Below are positions 45,024 to 57,054 of a stretch of 64,000 nt of DNA, piece after piece. The position numbers were made by a program, and so were the translations under genes. The notes beneath the pieces were generated by a model. It was not told where the DNA came from. It worked only from the letters and a program-made list of their open reading frames with translations, and did no database searches. The stretch covers positions 162,208,688-162,272,687 of the forward strand of contig OW121848.1 of assembly GCA_933228895.1 (NCBI GenBank), in the 5' to 3' direction. The DNA is from Platycnemis pennipes. Taxonomy: Eukaryota; Arthropoda; Insecta; Odonata; Platycnemididae. How positions within the stretch are numbered: the stretch's first letter is position 1; each line of letters opens with the position of its first letter.

Positions 45024-46870
45024 AACTTGAGATTATGAAGAAGTCCTGGCAATTGGTAGGCATGTAAATATCATCGAAGTTATCGTAAACGTAGTTACAA
45101 GAAACGCCTGCGATTATTCCATTGCATTGCTGAAAAATATTTTCCTCTCAGAGGTAATAATAAAAATAAATGTTCTAAATATTCACACAAGTATTAAATT
45201 CACCCCAGGTTTATTTTTCGATAAAATGTCGTTGCCAAATTAAAAAAAAATCATTTTCCCTCATCTGACACTCTCTCGACTCTAATCCCCAGTCGGTGAT
45301 TGGAGAGGAAATATCAGCATAATTGAGGAAGGAAAACAAGGCTAAAAAATTACTCAACAGGGATATATAAGTGGGACAATTGGTGTATGAGCACTCTATG
45401 AGGAGGATAATACATTCACTCTTTCATTCATTCTGTTTTTATCGTTACCGTGGAGACAAATTCATCCGTGCTCCAAAAGTATAATCCTGGTTTCATGTGC
45501 ACTTGTCCTAATTAAGAGTCGTCATCAAGTCGTAAAGACTAAGATTATTTGAATATTTCTTTTATAATTGCTCAATTAAATTAAATTAAAATGATTTTGA
45601 ACCATTATTTTACCCCTTAAACTTTTTCATGTCTTACTTCTCATATCGCAAAAACTTTATCAAAATTGCCGGGATGGAATAACTACTCGACTATAATTTA
45701 CTAATTTTATAAGCAATGGAACATGAAATTGTACTTAAAAAGCAAAAATTCAGAGAGTGCACAAGAAATATAAAGCACCAATTTAAGTAACGGCAGCAAA
45801 AAATACACAATGAGAAAAACAGTTCAAAGGGGTTGTGTGTCAGTGTTCTTCATCCTCAATGTACATTTTTTATTTTCTACCTTGGACGTCTGCATGATAA
45901 ATAAATGCAGAGGGGAGAAATGCTTCGTTGCCACTCTTGACCCTAGGCAGAGGAAAGAGAGTTGCTAATTATTTAGAAAAAGTTACTCTTTCCCATTGGC
46001 TCCGGTGAATTCCGCTAGGTGACGTGCCTGCCCCTGCCATTTACCCTCAGTACGGCTCACAGAAATGACTAGCAAGTCAAAATACTTCTTACTTGAATTA
46101 TCATCAATTTTTACATCGAAACATCGATTAATGGTATTAATAAATTTGATGCCTAACGTCTTTCCAGTGCCTCAAAAAACCATTTATCCTGTAGTAAACA
46201 TTTGATTACACTTCGAAAATTTATATTAAATTCATCAGTTTTCTCACATATTAATGCAAAATTCAAAATTTTCTTTCTTTTTACATACCATTAGTAAATG
46301 GCATAGGCCGTTTTTTCAAACCATATATTCAAACTACATGTCAGCTGTAGGTCCACCATCAACGACATAACCTGCGTTATTTGATGGAATTGATATCTAC
46401 TCTGAGCCCTTCTGCCTTCTACGCCTTCGGTTGGAAAATTTAATTTCATTTACTTTACCTTTACGATACATTAATGGCAAGCAATAGTATCTTTCCTGCC
46501 ATAATGTAACAAAGGCAACGTCCCACATGCATATTCTGAATATGTTTCGATTCGACAAATTTCTTTTAGGACTTTCAAAATGTGATTCCACATGCAGAAT
46601 ATTCAAGAAAAAAACTCAATATAACCGATGCTGAGTTTGTTTTGAACCCACATCTTGTCCTTCCATAAGCAGAGGATGAATTATTTAAAGTCAACTTTAG
46701 CAAAATTGGAGCCACAATTTTTCATAAAGGAGTAAAAAGTAAAAATCATATTGGACGAATTCAAATTTCTTATAAATCGAAACACTTTTCTCAGTGTAAT
46801 ACAGAATGATGCAAATAATTTTTGTGCTAAGAGTCTTAATTTTATTTCTAAATGAAATTAATTTCCAAAT
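45024..46870. other. AT-rich intergenic DNA
   Basis: No feature supported. Confidence 0.3.
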
Positions 46871-46874
46871 GGGT

Positions 46875-47500
46875 ATTAATTATTCACAGAGCAGCAGCCA
46901 ATTCACGGGAGGTAGATTATGCCACCGCCGCCGCCACGTGGAAAATGGAGTGTTTTCCTTAAAATTCCGTCTTTCCTCGCTCCATCCCCTGTGGGGAGGG
47001 GGTTCCGAAGGGAGTGACGGGGCTCGTGACGTCGGCGTCGCATTGGAAATTGATGGGATCACGCCGAGGGCCTCAGAGGAGGCGAGAGAAAGGCCCGGGG
47101 CCCCCGCCATCCATCGCTTATTACGGCGCACCAGGAGAGACCACACCCCCTCTCCTCATGCACACCCTTTCCTCCTGTGTGCCTTTCAGGGGGGGGCGCG
47201 CGAGACGGAGGCCCCGCCCTGCTGAGAAGCGAGGGCCCTCTCGCACACCGTTCGCGAAGGACCCCGCGATTGCTCTGCGTCGCCGGGACTCCTTTTGAAT
47301 CATGGCGCAATTTATCAGCGAAGGGTCCCTAATTAATGGTTCACGCCCTTTGGAGGAACGCGCGTGACGTCAGGTCTTCGCCTTCCCGTTCCTCCCCCTC
47401 TTCCCCTCTCTTAAACCCGTCTTCCACCCCCACCCCATCCCATCTTTTCCTTTCTCTGGGGGAGGGAACCCTTGCCATCCGACTGATATCTCAGGGATAT
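46875..47500. other. GC-rich island
   Basis: CCGCCGCCGCCACGTGG at the left, GGCCCGGGGCCCCCGCC in the centre and CCCTAATTAATGG further right, then a CT-rich run. Long frames on both strands arise from GC richness. Nothing protein-like was recognised. Possible regulatory island. Confidence 0.35.
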
Positions 47501-49299
47501 ATATTTTCAAAGTTCCCCATCTGAGGTAAACGCCCCATGGGGTATCAACAATGCGATCCAGCCCCGTCCCGTTTGAGCTGTCGTCAAGGAATTATAAAAA
47601 AAATATTTCACAACGCTAGCTGGTGAAACTCCTTTCGTTCAATTTGCGGTAATTCATGGACATGATAGAGCAAGAAAGTATTTGAACTTCTATGATAATC
47701 TTAATGATAGTGATTGGAAAAGTAATTAGCAATTTGACAGGAAAATTACGTTAACCAGTAAGGAAAATATTTTTTTTTAATTGGTATGGTAAAATTTGAA
47801 AATAATTGGTATGCATAATTTCGTGTATCCGTTTCAATGATGACTATTCTAGAAATACAAGCAACGTTATTAAGTATAAGAAAGATATAAGACGCTGTAA
47901 ACCCAATAGTCCCTTTCTATTCATAGGAAAAGGTGGGTAAGACCTCCGAAAATTCCAGCAAGTTGTGTTATTTTTTATTTATTTCATATTTAAACGTCAC
48001 ACCTGTTACCAGATTTTATGCTTCAAAACGTGGCCATGGCTATGTCGATGCTTCCTCAAAAGATAATTGCTGAGAATGGAGAATAGTGAAAAATGTGAGG
48101 CAATAGAAAAATATGAAATATCTGTGTTTTGAGTTTGTGAGTTTCCATGTTTTTCCTTCTTTAAAACCCATGTAATCGTGTTGGGATCACACTTTGGTAC
48201 ATTTCTTGGTATTACGCACCAAAATTTAACACACATATTTTATGCCCAATAACAAAATTATAATTACTCCTTAATGCCGTTAAATATGTTTTACGGACAT
48301 TGATCGACATGCCATTGTCCTGAAGATTCGCCCTGCAATGGTCGCGATGGCTCCACCACTGACGAAGTATCTCAGGCAGCCAAACCCGAAAAACATAATT
48401 AATGACAGCACTTGCTGCGAAAATCTCAGATCCAATATATTTATTTTCTTATGGATTTTGATTAAAAGTTGAATGTTATCAAAACATATATCACGGAGTA
48501 ATGGATTATTTTATTTCATTGATCCTTATTTGGATCTCGTTGCACTGACCTATTGGTAACATTATAATTCACTAATATGTTTAGAAGTTCATTAAAATAA
48601 AATTATTGATATAGTTCTAAGTGATATACTAATCAGTAAGTGATTTTAGGCAGGAACGATAGTGAAACGCTCTCGTAGAATCTATGGGTAAAATGGTGCC
48701 AAGTAACACTTCCTAGACTTTATCTTCAGCGACCAACACTATTTAGAATGTCCTTTGTACACGATGACATGGGAGCTCCCTAACCCGGTCCATATCTACG
48801 TGCTCACACTTTCTAAAATAAAAATTGGCATATTACTTTATATGCGAGTATTATTCCAACAGATCAAATTTAATTTGTCCTTGATACCGAGTTACAATTG
48901 TAATGTCAAAATGGTTCAATGTAGGTGCTTAAATATGCTAAAGTTTCGAAATATGCAGTGATAAATATGGTGTACGTAACTTACGGCGCGGCACATTTTG
49001 ACGGTAAAATTCAGACTGTTTTACGGATGCGTAAGTTTCCGCTTATGACTGTAGTTATGGTTCCAAATGCTAGGTTCTAATTCTATATTGTTTGATTCTA
49101 GAATCACAGAAATTCTACTCGGGTGAAACAGGTTTCTCTCCCTTATTGCGAAAAATTATGCCAAAACTTAAGTAGGCGTCATACTAAACGTTAGGGATGT
49201 GGGACGTAGGGACGTATGAAGATAATCCAATAAATACACTGAGTCTTTGTAACGGTGTAATGTCTGAAGTAGTCGTGGATCATTTACCCCTTAAACCCT
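47501..49299. other. AT-rich intergenic DNA
   Basis: No feature supported. Confidence 0.3.
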
Positions 49300-49449
49300 A
49301 ACTCCAATATGTAACCTCTAAGGAAACTGCTGTAAGTAATACTTTCATGATGCCCTCACAAGTAAAATACTTCTAAATAATTTACTTGTGAGTGCATGAT
49401 GAATGTACTATTTACAGCAGTTTTATTTAGATAGAGGTTACTGTTTTGG
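49300..49449. repeat. Foldback hairpin, about 65-bp arms
   Basis: The left arm includes GTAACCTCTAAGGAAACTGC and TTTCATGATGCCCTCACAAG. The right arm includes CTTGTGAGTGCATGATGAAT and TTACAGCAG...AGAGGTTAC. The loop is about 12 bases. Mismatches are spread along the stem, as in an ageing foldback or a microRNA-like precursor. Confidence 0.6.
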
Positions 49450-49786
49450 AGCTTCATTGCAGCTACTAATGTCATGTGATGCATAGTGATTGCCACGTCT
49501 TCTTCAGGAACCCTTGTACCCCCATGGTAACCCACGACTTGGTGGTCGAGGGTTATCATGGGGAAACGGTGCGATCATCCTATACCACAGCCGCAGCCAA
49601 CCCATTCTTCTCCTTATTATTGACCTTGCACCAAATGCGTCTTTGCCAACTAATTTAATGGAATCACACTGAGCTAATTAGCAGACGTTGTCAGCGACCT
49701 CTCCATGTATTGAGCGATACCGCGCCTTCTGCGTTTCCCACGATTCTCGACCGCTCCTCCCATGAGTCTTGCCGTTGGCAGAGGAG

Positions 49787-50540
49787 TACATCTACATCTA
49801 CATAATACCCTGCAAGCCACCATAAAGGTGTGTGGCAGGGGGTGAATTCTCACTAAACATGCACTATATAACATGCATAAAAAAGGATTAGTATTTATAT
49901 ACTGTTCTAAACTACACAATTTATGACATATTTTATACTATACTATGTTTTAAACTATACTATTTAAAAAAAGATAAAAATAGCAAAGCAAACATGCAAA
50001 AACATGCTGTTAGTTGATTACCTTCAAGTCCTTGCACCAACATGCAACTACTTATAAAGGTAGTTGTTTCAGGCTTGATTTGGTGGAATATCATAGCGAA
50101 ATAAAAATACTGGTAATTTTCCACAAGAATAAAGACATTTACTTTGACCGGTTTCGGTGTACAACACCATCTTCGTCCAAAACCGGTCAAAAGTAAATGT
50201 CTTTATTCTTGTGGAAAATTGCCAGTATTTTTCTTTCGCGATGCAACTACCTATTCTATACACTGATTCACTCGTATTGGACACATTTACCACTATTTAT
50301 ATCCCTAATTGTATGAGGAAAAAATGTCATTTTGAATCTGTCAGTTCGGCAATCGGTTTCTCTAATTTTGTGATTATGGTCCAGTCTACCATAGTAAGTT
50401 GGGGTTCGCAAAATATTATTAATATCATCACTGAAAATATGGTCTTGGAATTTATTTAAGTGATTAATTCTAAATTTCAACCTGCGATCTGACAATGATT
50501 CCCAATTTAATTCATTTAATAGACTGGTTACGCTAATACG
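49787..50540 (-). mobile_element. LINE family A copy, interrupted by a small element
   Basis: The 3' UTR lies at 49787-50050 and the RT C-terminal remnant at 50251-50540 (NELNWESLSDRRLKFRINHL, DHIFSDDINNILRTPTYYG, RTDRFKMTFFPHTIRD). The two parts are colinear with the copy at 42.2 kb once the insertion 50052-50240 and its duplicated target are removed. The LINE stops abruptly at CGCTAATACGG near 50540, where an LTR-like sequence starts. Confidence 0.85.
50052..50240 (-). mobile_element. Small inverted-repeat element with hammerhead-like hairpin, nested in LINE A
   Basis: A 189-bp insertion flanked by target duplication ATGCAACTAC (50042-50051 and 50241-50250). The arms are about 58 bp (50098-50153 and 50179-50238), reading CGAAATAAAAATACTGG ... 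GACCGGTTT and its inverse with few mismatches. On the minus strand the spacer holds CGAAGA, one unpaired T, GGTG/CACC around TTGTA (50168-50156) and GAAAC (50155-50151). About 45 bp beyond one arm form a tail. No coding capacity. Confidence 0.75.
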
Positions 50541-50870
50541 GAGTATGCGCCCACCAGCCAAGGTGATGGGCCTCCTTTCTCCTTCCTGAATCGCCTTCTC
50601 GCCCCTCGTTGTGCCGAGTGAGTCGCGAGTGGGGCAGAGACGCATTCCGGCCGAATCCTTGGCCTCACGGGTTGAGACTTCGACGGCTTCGCATCTTAGG
50701 GGCGCTGGATGGGGAGGAACAACCCTCCTCACGGTCCATTTCACCTCTCAGCTTCACTCTAAAGCACTTGGCTAGCTATCTCTCGCCTCCGGTAGGAATA
50801 TAAAAGAGGAGCAGCGTTGCTCCAGGACTCAATAAAAAGAGTGGGCCGCTGACGCGTGTTCTATTTTAAA
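50541..50870 (+). mobile_element. Possible LTR-like sequence
   Basis: GC-rich sequence followed by AATATAAAAGAGGAGC (TATA-like, about 50800) and, 35 bp later, CAATAAAAAG (polyadenylation-like). This spacing resembles a promoter plus short R region of an LTR. No second copy in the window and no clear TG...CA borders, so it is tentative. Confidence 0.3.
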
Positions 50871-50995
50871 AACACTATTTTATCGATATTTTGTAATCCA
50901 ACGAAAAATTCATTTTAAAATTTATTTATCATTTAAAAATAATATTTTTTTAAACCACCCATTGTAGTTACATACAAAAATAAAATGTAATAGCC

Positions 50996-51025
50996 CTGAT
51001 GATGGCATTAGTCAAATTCCGAAAC
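50996..51025 (+). repeat. Hammerhead-like hairpin fragment
   Basis: CTGATGA (50996-51002), one extra T, a weak GG...CC stem and GAAAC (51021-51025). Same layout as the hairpins in the two small nested elements but without a visible inverted repeat. Confidence 0.35.
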
Positions 51026-51116
51026 TTTGGAGAAGAATTGCTGTTTTTACTATATTTACGACCTTACCTCGAGAGAACTATCCCATGTTAATTTAGGTTA
51101 TTTAGTGAACAATGAA

Positions 51117-51300
51117 GGAAAAATGTACAAGACGACGATGAGCATAAACAAGGAATGCGCAGCTTGCGAAGGGCAGCTTGTATTTTGTATTTCCGTCCCT
51201 CATAAAAAACAAGTTTTATTCTCAATATCAACATAAGCACATAGACGCGCTATGTATACCATAGAAGGTTACTGAAGGAGTTTTTCGAACGGCATTATAT
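51117..51300 (+). repeat. Direct repeat, left copy
   Basis: TGTACAAGACGACGATGAGC, ATAAACAAGGAATGCGCAGC, CCGTCCCTCAT, then TTTTTCGAACGGCATTATAT. Matches 52038-52232 in the same order, with copy-specific small indels. Confidence 0.75.
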
Positions 51301-51597
51301 TTGAAAATTTTTATTTAAATCACACGAGTATATAGATGTTATATTGACTTTGAGTACATTCATCAGAATTTATTTTCAGGACACAGCTCTTGTAACGCAT
51401 TTAACTAGTTGAAATGAGTTTTACCAGATATCAGCAATTAGTAAAGCCACCTCAACCAAAAATGCAAAGCGAGTCATAACTATTTTTTTAGAAAGCCAAC
51501 TCTCAATTTGGGACAAAAGACAAGCTCATAAATTTAACCTGTACTTTACTTAGAATCTAAACCTTAATTTAGCCCTTCCTGCATTACGAAAAGAAAC

Positions 51598-51632
51598 ATC
51601 ACCGAGTATGCATGCACTCATACTCGGTGATA
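51598..51632. repeat. Perfect short hairpin, 13-14-bp arms
   Basis: ATCACCGAGTATG and its inverse are separated by about 7 bases. Confidence 0.7.
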
Positions 51633-52037
51633 TTTGTGAAACATGCTCGGAACATGCATTTTTCTCCTTAGGTATATGTATCCCCTTTTTAATTCTTATC
51701 ACGATGGTTGATACCGTTCTTAAAAATAGGATAAAGATTTAAATATTTCAAGATTCACGTAGTTAGTAGCCTCCGAATTACCTATTTCAAGGCAAACAAG
51801 GAAGTACCACTTCACTTTAAAACAAAGATTGGTGAAAGAACTTGATGGCTTACTATTGGAAATTCATGCTTTTAAGGCTATTTCGAACTCCGATCATTGG
51901 ATATTCCTTTGTATCTTAAGGTACCTATGATATTATTTTTTATAACTACTTTATAATTTTTCAGAATCAAAAATCAAATTCAATCCCAATTATTTACTGC
52001 AGTTCTTGGCTACCTTTTCGGTGACTTTTGTGAGAGG

Positions 52038-52232
52038 AAAACTGTACAAGACGACGATGAGAATAAACAAGGAATGCGCAACTTGCGAAGGAAAAGCACG
52101 AAAAACAATTTGTATTCCCGTCCCTCATTAAAAACAAATTTAAGCTCGATACCAACATATAAGCATGTATGCCCGCTATGTACAACATATAAGGTTATCT
52201 TAAGGCGTTTTTCGAAAGGCATTATATTTAAA
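52038..52232 (+). repeat. Direct repeat, right copy
   Basis: TGTACAAGACGACGATGAGA, ATAAACAAGGAATGCGCAAC, CCGTCCCTCATTAAAAAC, TTTTTCGAAAGGCATTATAT. About 920 bp from the left copy; the interval has no coding frame. An LTR pair is possible but no TATA or primer-binding site was seen. Confidence 0.75.
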
Positions 52233-52599
52233 GGTACTATTACATGGAAAGGTCAACCTATCGCAGTGCTTTATGGGAGAAAATGTGGTTTAGCTAACAC
52301 GTCTTCGAAGAAACGTTGTTCAAAATGCAGCCCACATTGAGTTCCTTCTTAGCGTTATGTTTTACCACAGAAATGAAAGGAACCCGTCTTCATTCCACGC
52401 AGCAGAGTGTCACAACACCTATTTCACCCCTAAAAAGTAGAGACGGAACGAAAGGCAAACTGAATGTTGTCGAATCATTTGAAACTTAAGACTTACTGGC
52501 ACACGGATTGTTTTCAGGAGTTGGCTTGCATTTAGTATTTTATAGTTCGTCGGTCACTCTCCGAAAGGTTTAAGGCCAGAAGAGAGCTCGCCGGAAAAA

Positions 52600-53345
52600 G
52601 TTCAGCCCGTGGCTTTTTGACTTTTGCCACTTCCCACGAGGGCCAGGGGGGGAGGGGGGAGGGAAAGGGGAGGAGCTGGCCACCCTCACAAAGTTATTGC
52701 ATACGCGCCTCATAAACAACGGTATTCCCTTTGTTTTTTACCACCGTACTACTCCCGGCGTCAATTCAATCAATTTTCGGAGTCGTCGGCCGAGTTCGGC
52801 TTCGAAACTGCGGGCCGTCGACCGCCACTGAAGTTGGGGTGGTGGAATTTAGGGGTGTGGGGGTGAGTAGCATGAGGAGAGTAACGGGTAGCAAGGGTAG
52901 GGGGGGGAGATCCTCTGGGGGGGGGATGCTAATTCTCGACTGGGAAAAGGCTCCCGCGGAACGAGTAGAGTTTAGCTTGCGCTCCGCCCCCGCTGTCTGC
53001 TTGACAAATTAGCACAGTAATCAAGCAAAGTAGGCGTTATGCATCACTCTCGCGAAAAGCACAGTTATCGGGTAATAACCGGTTGTCAAAAGCGCCCCTG
53101 CGAAAATGTATTCGATGACGAGAAGTAACAGTCACCGCGCTGTGATCCAATTGCGAGTCGCAGGGAAAAACACAATCTCCGCTTGCGCAGGGCGGTGGAA
53201 ATATTTCAACGCTGACGAATTAGGAGGGGGATGGATCACTGGCAGAGCGCGGGGGAGAAGGGAAAGGGTCTTCCCGGAACATCCGAGCGTCGAGATGTCA
53301 AGCGAGAGTTTGCGTAAAGTTGCCGCTTTGAGAAACACGAATTGT
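52600..53345. other. GC-rich island with G-runs
   Basis: G-rich runs at 52650 and 52900-52925 flank CGTCGGCCGAGTTCGG. A third part (53100-53340) is balanced. Open frames are low-complexity. No gene recognised. Confidence 0.35.
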
Positions 53346-54940
53346 GTCAGCGGAACAATGATTTATTGCCCAAAGTCATTAACAGGATTTTGCGCATTTT
53401 ATATCGCAATAATACTCCTAAAACTTCCATCCAAATCATGATTATAATGGACGAAAACAATTACTTATCAATTTCCATAGCTTCAGAGGATTTTTTGACA
53501 GCAATTCAATGGCAACAAGGAAACCTGTATGCCAGCCTTTCAGATTAAAAATAAACTTCAATAACCGTTTATCAAAAAATTGGTATTAAATTACAACCTT
53601 TCATATATGTCGAGGTGCCCCTAATTTTCTTCTTTCCTTCAAAATAAAAGGTGGTGTTCACCTTTCTTCATTCAAAACATTTACTATGATGATGGATTTT
53701 ATGAAAAAACATTTCGGCAATGTCGCTAATGTTTCCTTTTCTATTCTTTTAATATATTATTAACGGTCATGTTAGTAAAAAAATCGTTGTCAATCGGAAT
53801 CTAGAGTTGAACTGCATGAAGACATGAAAATTTAAGTACAGAAGAATATGGTTGATCAAATTTCAAATGTTCTTTTGCAGGATCACATCTAGGTCAAAAA
53901 GCAAAACTATTTTGAGTGCATTAGGTTCGATGTGCATCACATAATGACATTTAATGAAATCATACTGGGTTTAGTCAATCAGACAGATTGGAGTTTTACC
54001 ATTCAATAAAGGAATAATAAAAATGAGAGAAAGAACTGTTCCTCCATGGTGAGATTATTCTTTTACGATTGATAGCTAAATGAACTCTGAAATAAGGTTT
54101 CTTTACTAAACTAAAGCTTGCTTACTGCCAAAAGAACAAAGGAAAATATTTTTAGTATTTCATTGAACGAGAACACTGGACTACAATCGCAATTTGCGTA
54201 TGAAGCAATCTGGTGTTATTAAAGTAAACTTGTAGAATTCCTTACAATTATTTCAAACCAAATAATTTTTCCTGATTCAAAGGATTTTTATGACTAAATT
54301 ATCGTTCAGTATTTCACAAAAATGGTGCACATTAAAAATGTTTGATTGCCATGCCTTCATAATTTTGGATGGTAGACCAAAATATATGTTACATAATAGC
54401 GAGTTATTACGAGGAATTAGCTGCTTGGCTACTTCTGTTCTCGGGAAATAACTTTCCCATACTTTAATGTAAATCAATCACAGGTTTGTATCATAATATT
54501 AATTTAGGGGAAATGAGGTTGTGATGGATATAGAACTTAGATAAGTTTACAAGAGAAGAGCAACTAATACACTGGATACTCCAAGTTGTCCAAACTAAAA
54601 TTAGTTTTAGATGGCGCATTTGCTGGGAAAAGGATATAATTTTATCGATATAATATAGAATACAGACAGCTAACGAGAGCGTTGGACCGTAGTAGGATCA
54701 ACCACCATAAAGTGGAAGAGAAAGAACCATTAAACTTGCGTGGATAAACAAGTGAAGGAACCTAAGTCCGTGGAACTTACAACACAAAGATTATTATCTG
54801 TGTTTATCACGTCTATTCCTGCAATTAAGCACTGAACTGAATGCGCCAAACTCCCTGTGGGGGAACTTGAGCTGTAGTTTACCCTAGCACGGAAAATGGT
54901 TTATATAATGAGGGATGCACTTCTTCCTTTGCAAGAAAAA
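53346..54940. other. AT-rich intergenic DNA
   Basis: No feature supported. Confidence 0.3.
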
Positions 54941-54944
54941 CAAA

Positions 54945-55410
54945 GCGCCCATGCTCGACGAAGGAGACTTGGAGTACTGGTATTCATCAAATACTACTGG
55001 GAAAATGTGACGACCATGTACGAGAAATTGTCTACTTTTCGCTTGTTATACCTTATTTTGAATACGCTACCAGTGTATAGGATTCCTAAGAAATAGATTA
55101 AAATAATGAACTTGAGCGTGTGCAGCGAAGATAGGGAAGATTTAGAGAGGAAACTATAATTGCTTTTGACACTCAATTCACCTGCCACTTGGGACCATAT
55201 GTTGTCGAATGTTCAATGGAATAGATATTAAAAACATAAGAGGCTCAGTATTGGAGACAGCAGTTCACATATTACGTCATCGTTTGAAAGACGGTATATG
55301 AGTCGATCTGAAACGACAAAAAGGGTTTTCTTCTCTATTAAATGATCAAACAAAAGATCAGAGAAACGATTCACTGATATAATTTTCTTCCTCGTAGTTT
55401 TGTCAAGTTA
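54945..55410 (+). mobile_element. Highly degraded LINE family A-like remnant
   Basis: Frame-jumping translation gives LGRCDDHVREI, a Y-F-S-L-V-I-P-Y-F-E-Y-A-T-S-V-like block, NNELERVQRR and, at about 55365-55400, a piece resembling the TDRF...FFPR end. Similarity is weaker than in other copies, so this is an old insertion. No 3' tail. Confidence 0.5.
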
Positions 55411-55427
55411 ACTGTAAGCTTTGGTAC

Positions 55428-55460
55428 AAAAAATTGCAAAGTTAAACTTTGCAATTTTTT
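55428..55460. repeat. Perfect short hairpin, 16-bp arms
   Basis: AAAAAATTGCAAAGTT and its inverse are separated by a single base. It cannot form a normal loop without opening the innermost pairs. Confidence 0.7.
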
Positions 55461-57050
55461 GCATAGCTACATAAATTGCATTTCATTTCCATGACTATCT
55501 TCCAGTGTTCTTACTCCATTCTTCTTTTCAAAGCTCTCCTCCAGTATCTCGACTATTTCCTTCCCCTTCTCCAGTTCCCGTCATATGTATATTTTTTCTC
55601 CTCACCAGGTGACTTCCAAACCTTTCTTGGGGATTCATCGTGGCATCATTGTGACGGAATAAGTCAATGGAATTGCGTCATCATATTTCCTCCATGATAA
55701 TTTTCACCGGCTACTCGTTTTCCCAGTCCTGTTCCCATTTTAAAAATGAATCAAAATTATTTACATCGCATCATCAACAACTTGGACAGTATATCTTTTA
55801 TTCTTGCGCGTACCATGGTAAAACACAGCTAGCCACCAAGCGATACAGTGATTTAAACATTTAAAAATATTGTAATCACACATTTTATCAAATGACTTTA
55901 AAATAATCCTTTTTGAAACCTATGAGATGTCACGTGGGTAGTGAAAAGCAAGTTGCTTGAAACTCCAATGACTTATTGACTTGTATATTTATATCGTAGT
56001 AGTATTTTTAAACACTTTGCAGGAAGCGTTAAAGTCATTAAAAATTACCATGAGAAATATCCTTGTAGGGTTTTCAAATCAGCATAGAAATATGTTTCCT
56101 CACCCGACGGTGCTTGCCTAAGAAATCTTATTCAGGTTATTATGGGTTACATTTTTATGTCCGCATCATTCAAATTTATATAATATCTCAGGAATTAGCA
56201 AGCTCAGTTTTACATCAACCGTGAGACACTTATTAGTGACGCTTGCTTTATCGTCATGTACAGCATGAGAATGATCGTTTCATAACTACAGAATCCACAT
56301 TACCCCATTGTAGGTAGGTACCTCTTATATCGAAAAATAAGGTTCTCCATGATTGGCCAACTTACTCTGCGTTCACATAAGAAAAACATCCGAATCCTCT
56401 CACTTCTAACAACCGAATTCCCAAATCCTTATTGTTTATTTATCAATATACCGTTACCAAGCAGGTTGCTAAAGTAAAACCCAAATAAGGTTTAATATTT
56501 AAAAAAACTTATAACATGTAATGGAGACTATAATTTTAATAAATGTAACAAGATTGTTAAACAGCATCTAGGAATATTTAACTAATCATCCCCCGCAGAA
56601 CCACATTCCTTCAATTTATTATTACTACTGCCCTTATACAGTTTGAGATACACAAAACGCGTGAGACAAGATTCATTATAGATAACATCGCGCTGAGTGA
56701 AGAAATCAATAACTTCGTTCTAAATTATTTTCCTTCGAATCTTTCAGATTACGAGTTAAAATGCTCGTAAAGCGTCTAAAGAACAGAGAGTGTACACTGT
56801 GTATGAATTGAAGGGATTGCGCTATGAATGGCGATACATCAAATGCTAAAATTTTTATGAATTATTATGAAATATCAATCAAATTTGTGAACCCTACAAA
56901 ATATGGATCGGCATTCGCTTTTGTTTAAATAACTAAACGAGTCAGCTACCAAGATGCTTTGGTCGCCATCGTCTCAAACAATGATAGTGTCCACTGCGAA
57001 GAGTATTGAGCTCCTGACCAGAGTTCTCGTAAAGGAAACGTATATACGAC
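55461..57050. other. AT-rich intergenic DNA
   Basis: No feature supported. Confidence 0.3.
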
Positions 57051-57054
57051 AGCC

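Noticed and set aside
46420..46550. Minus-strand exon-like segment (WDVAFVTLWQERYYCLPLMY)
   Set aside because: The donor is acceptable, but the acceptor has a poor pyrimidine tract and no homology is recognised.
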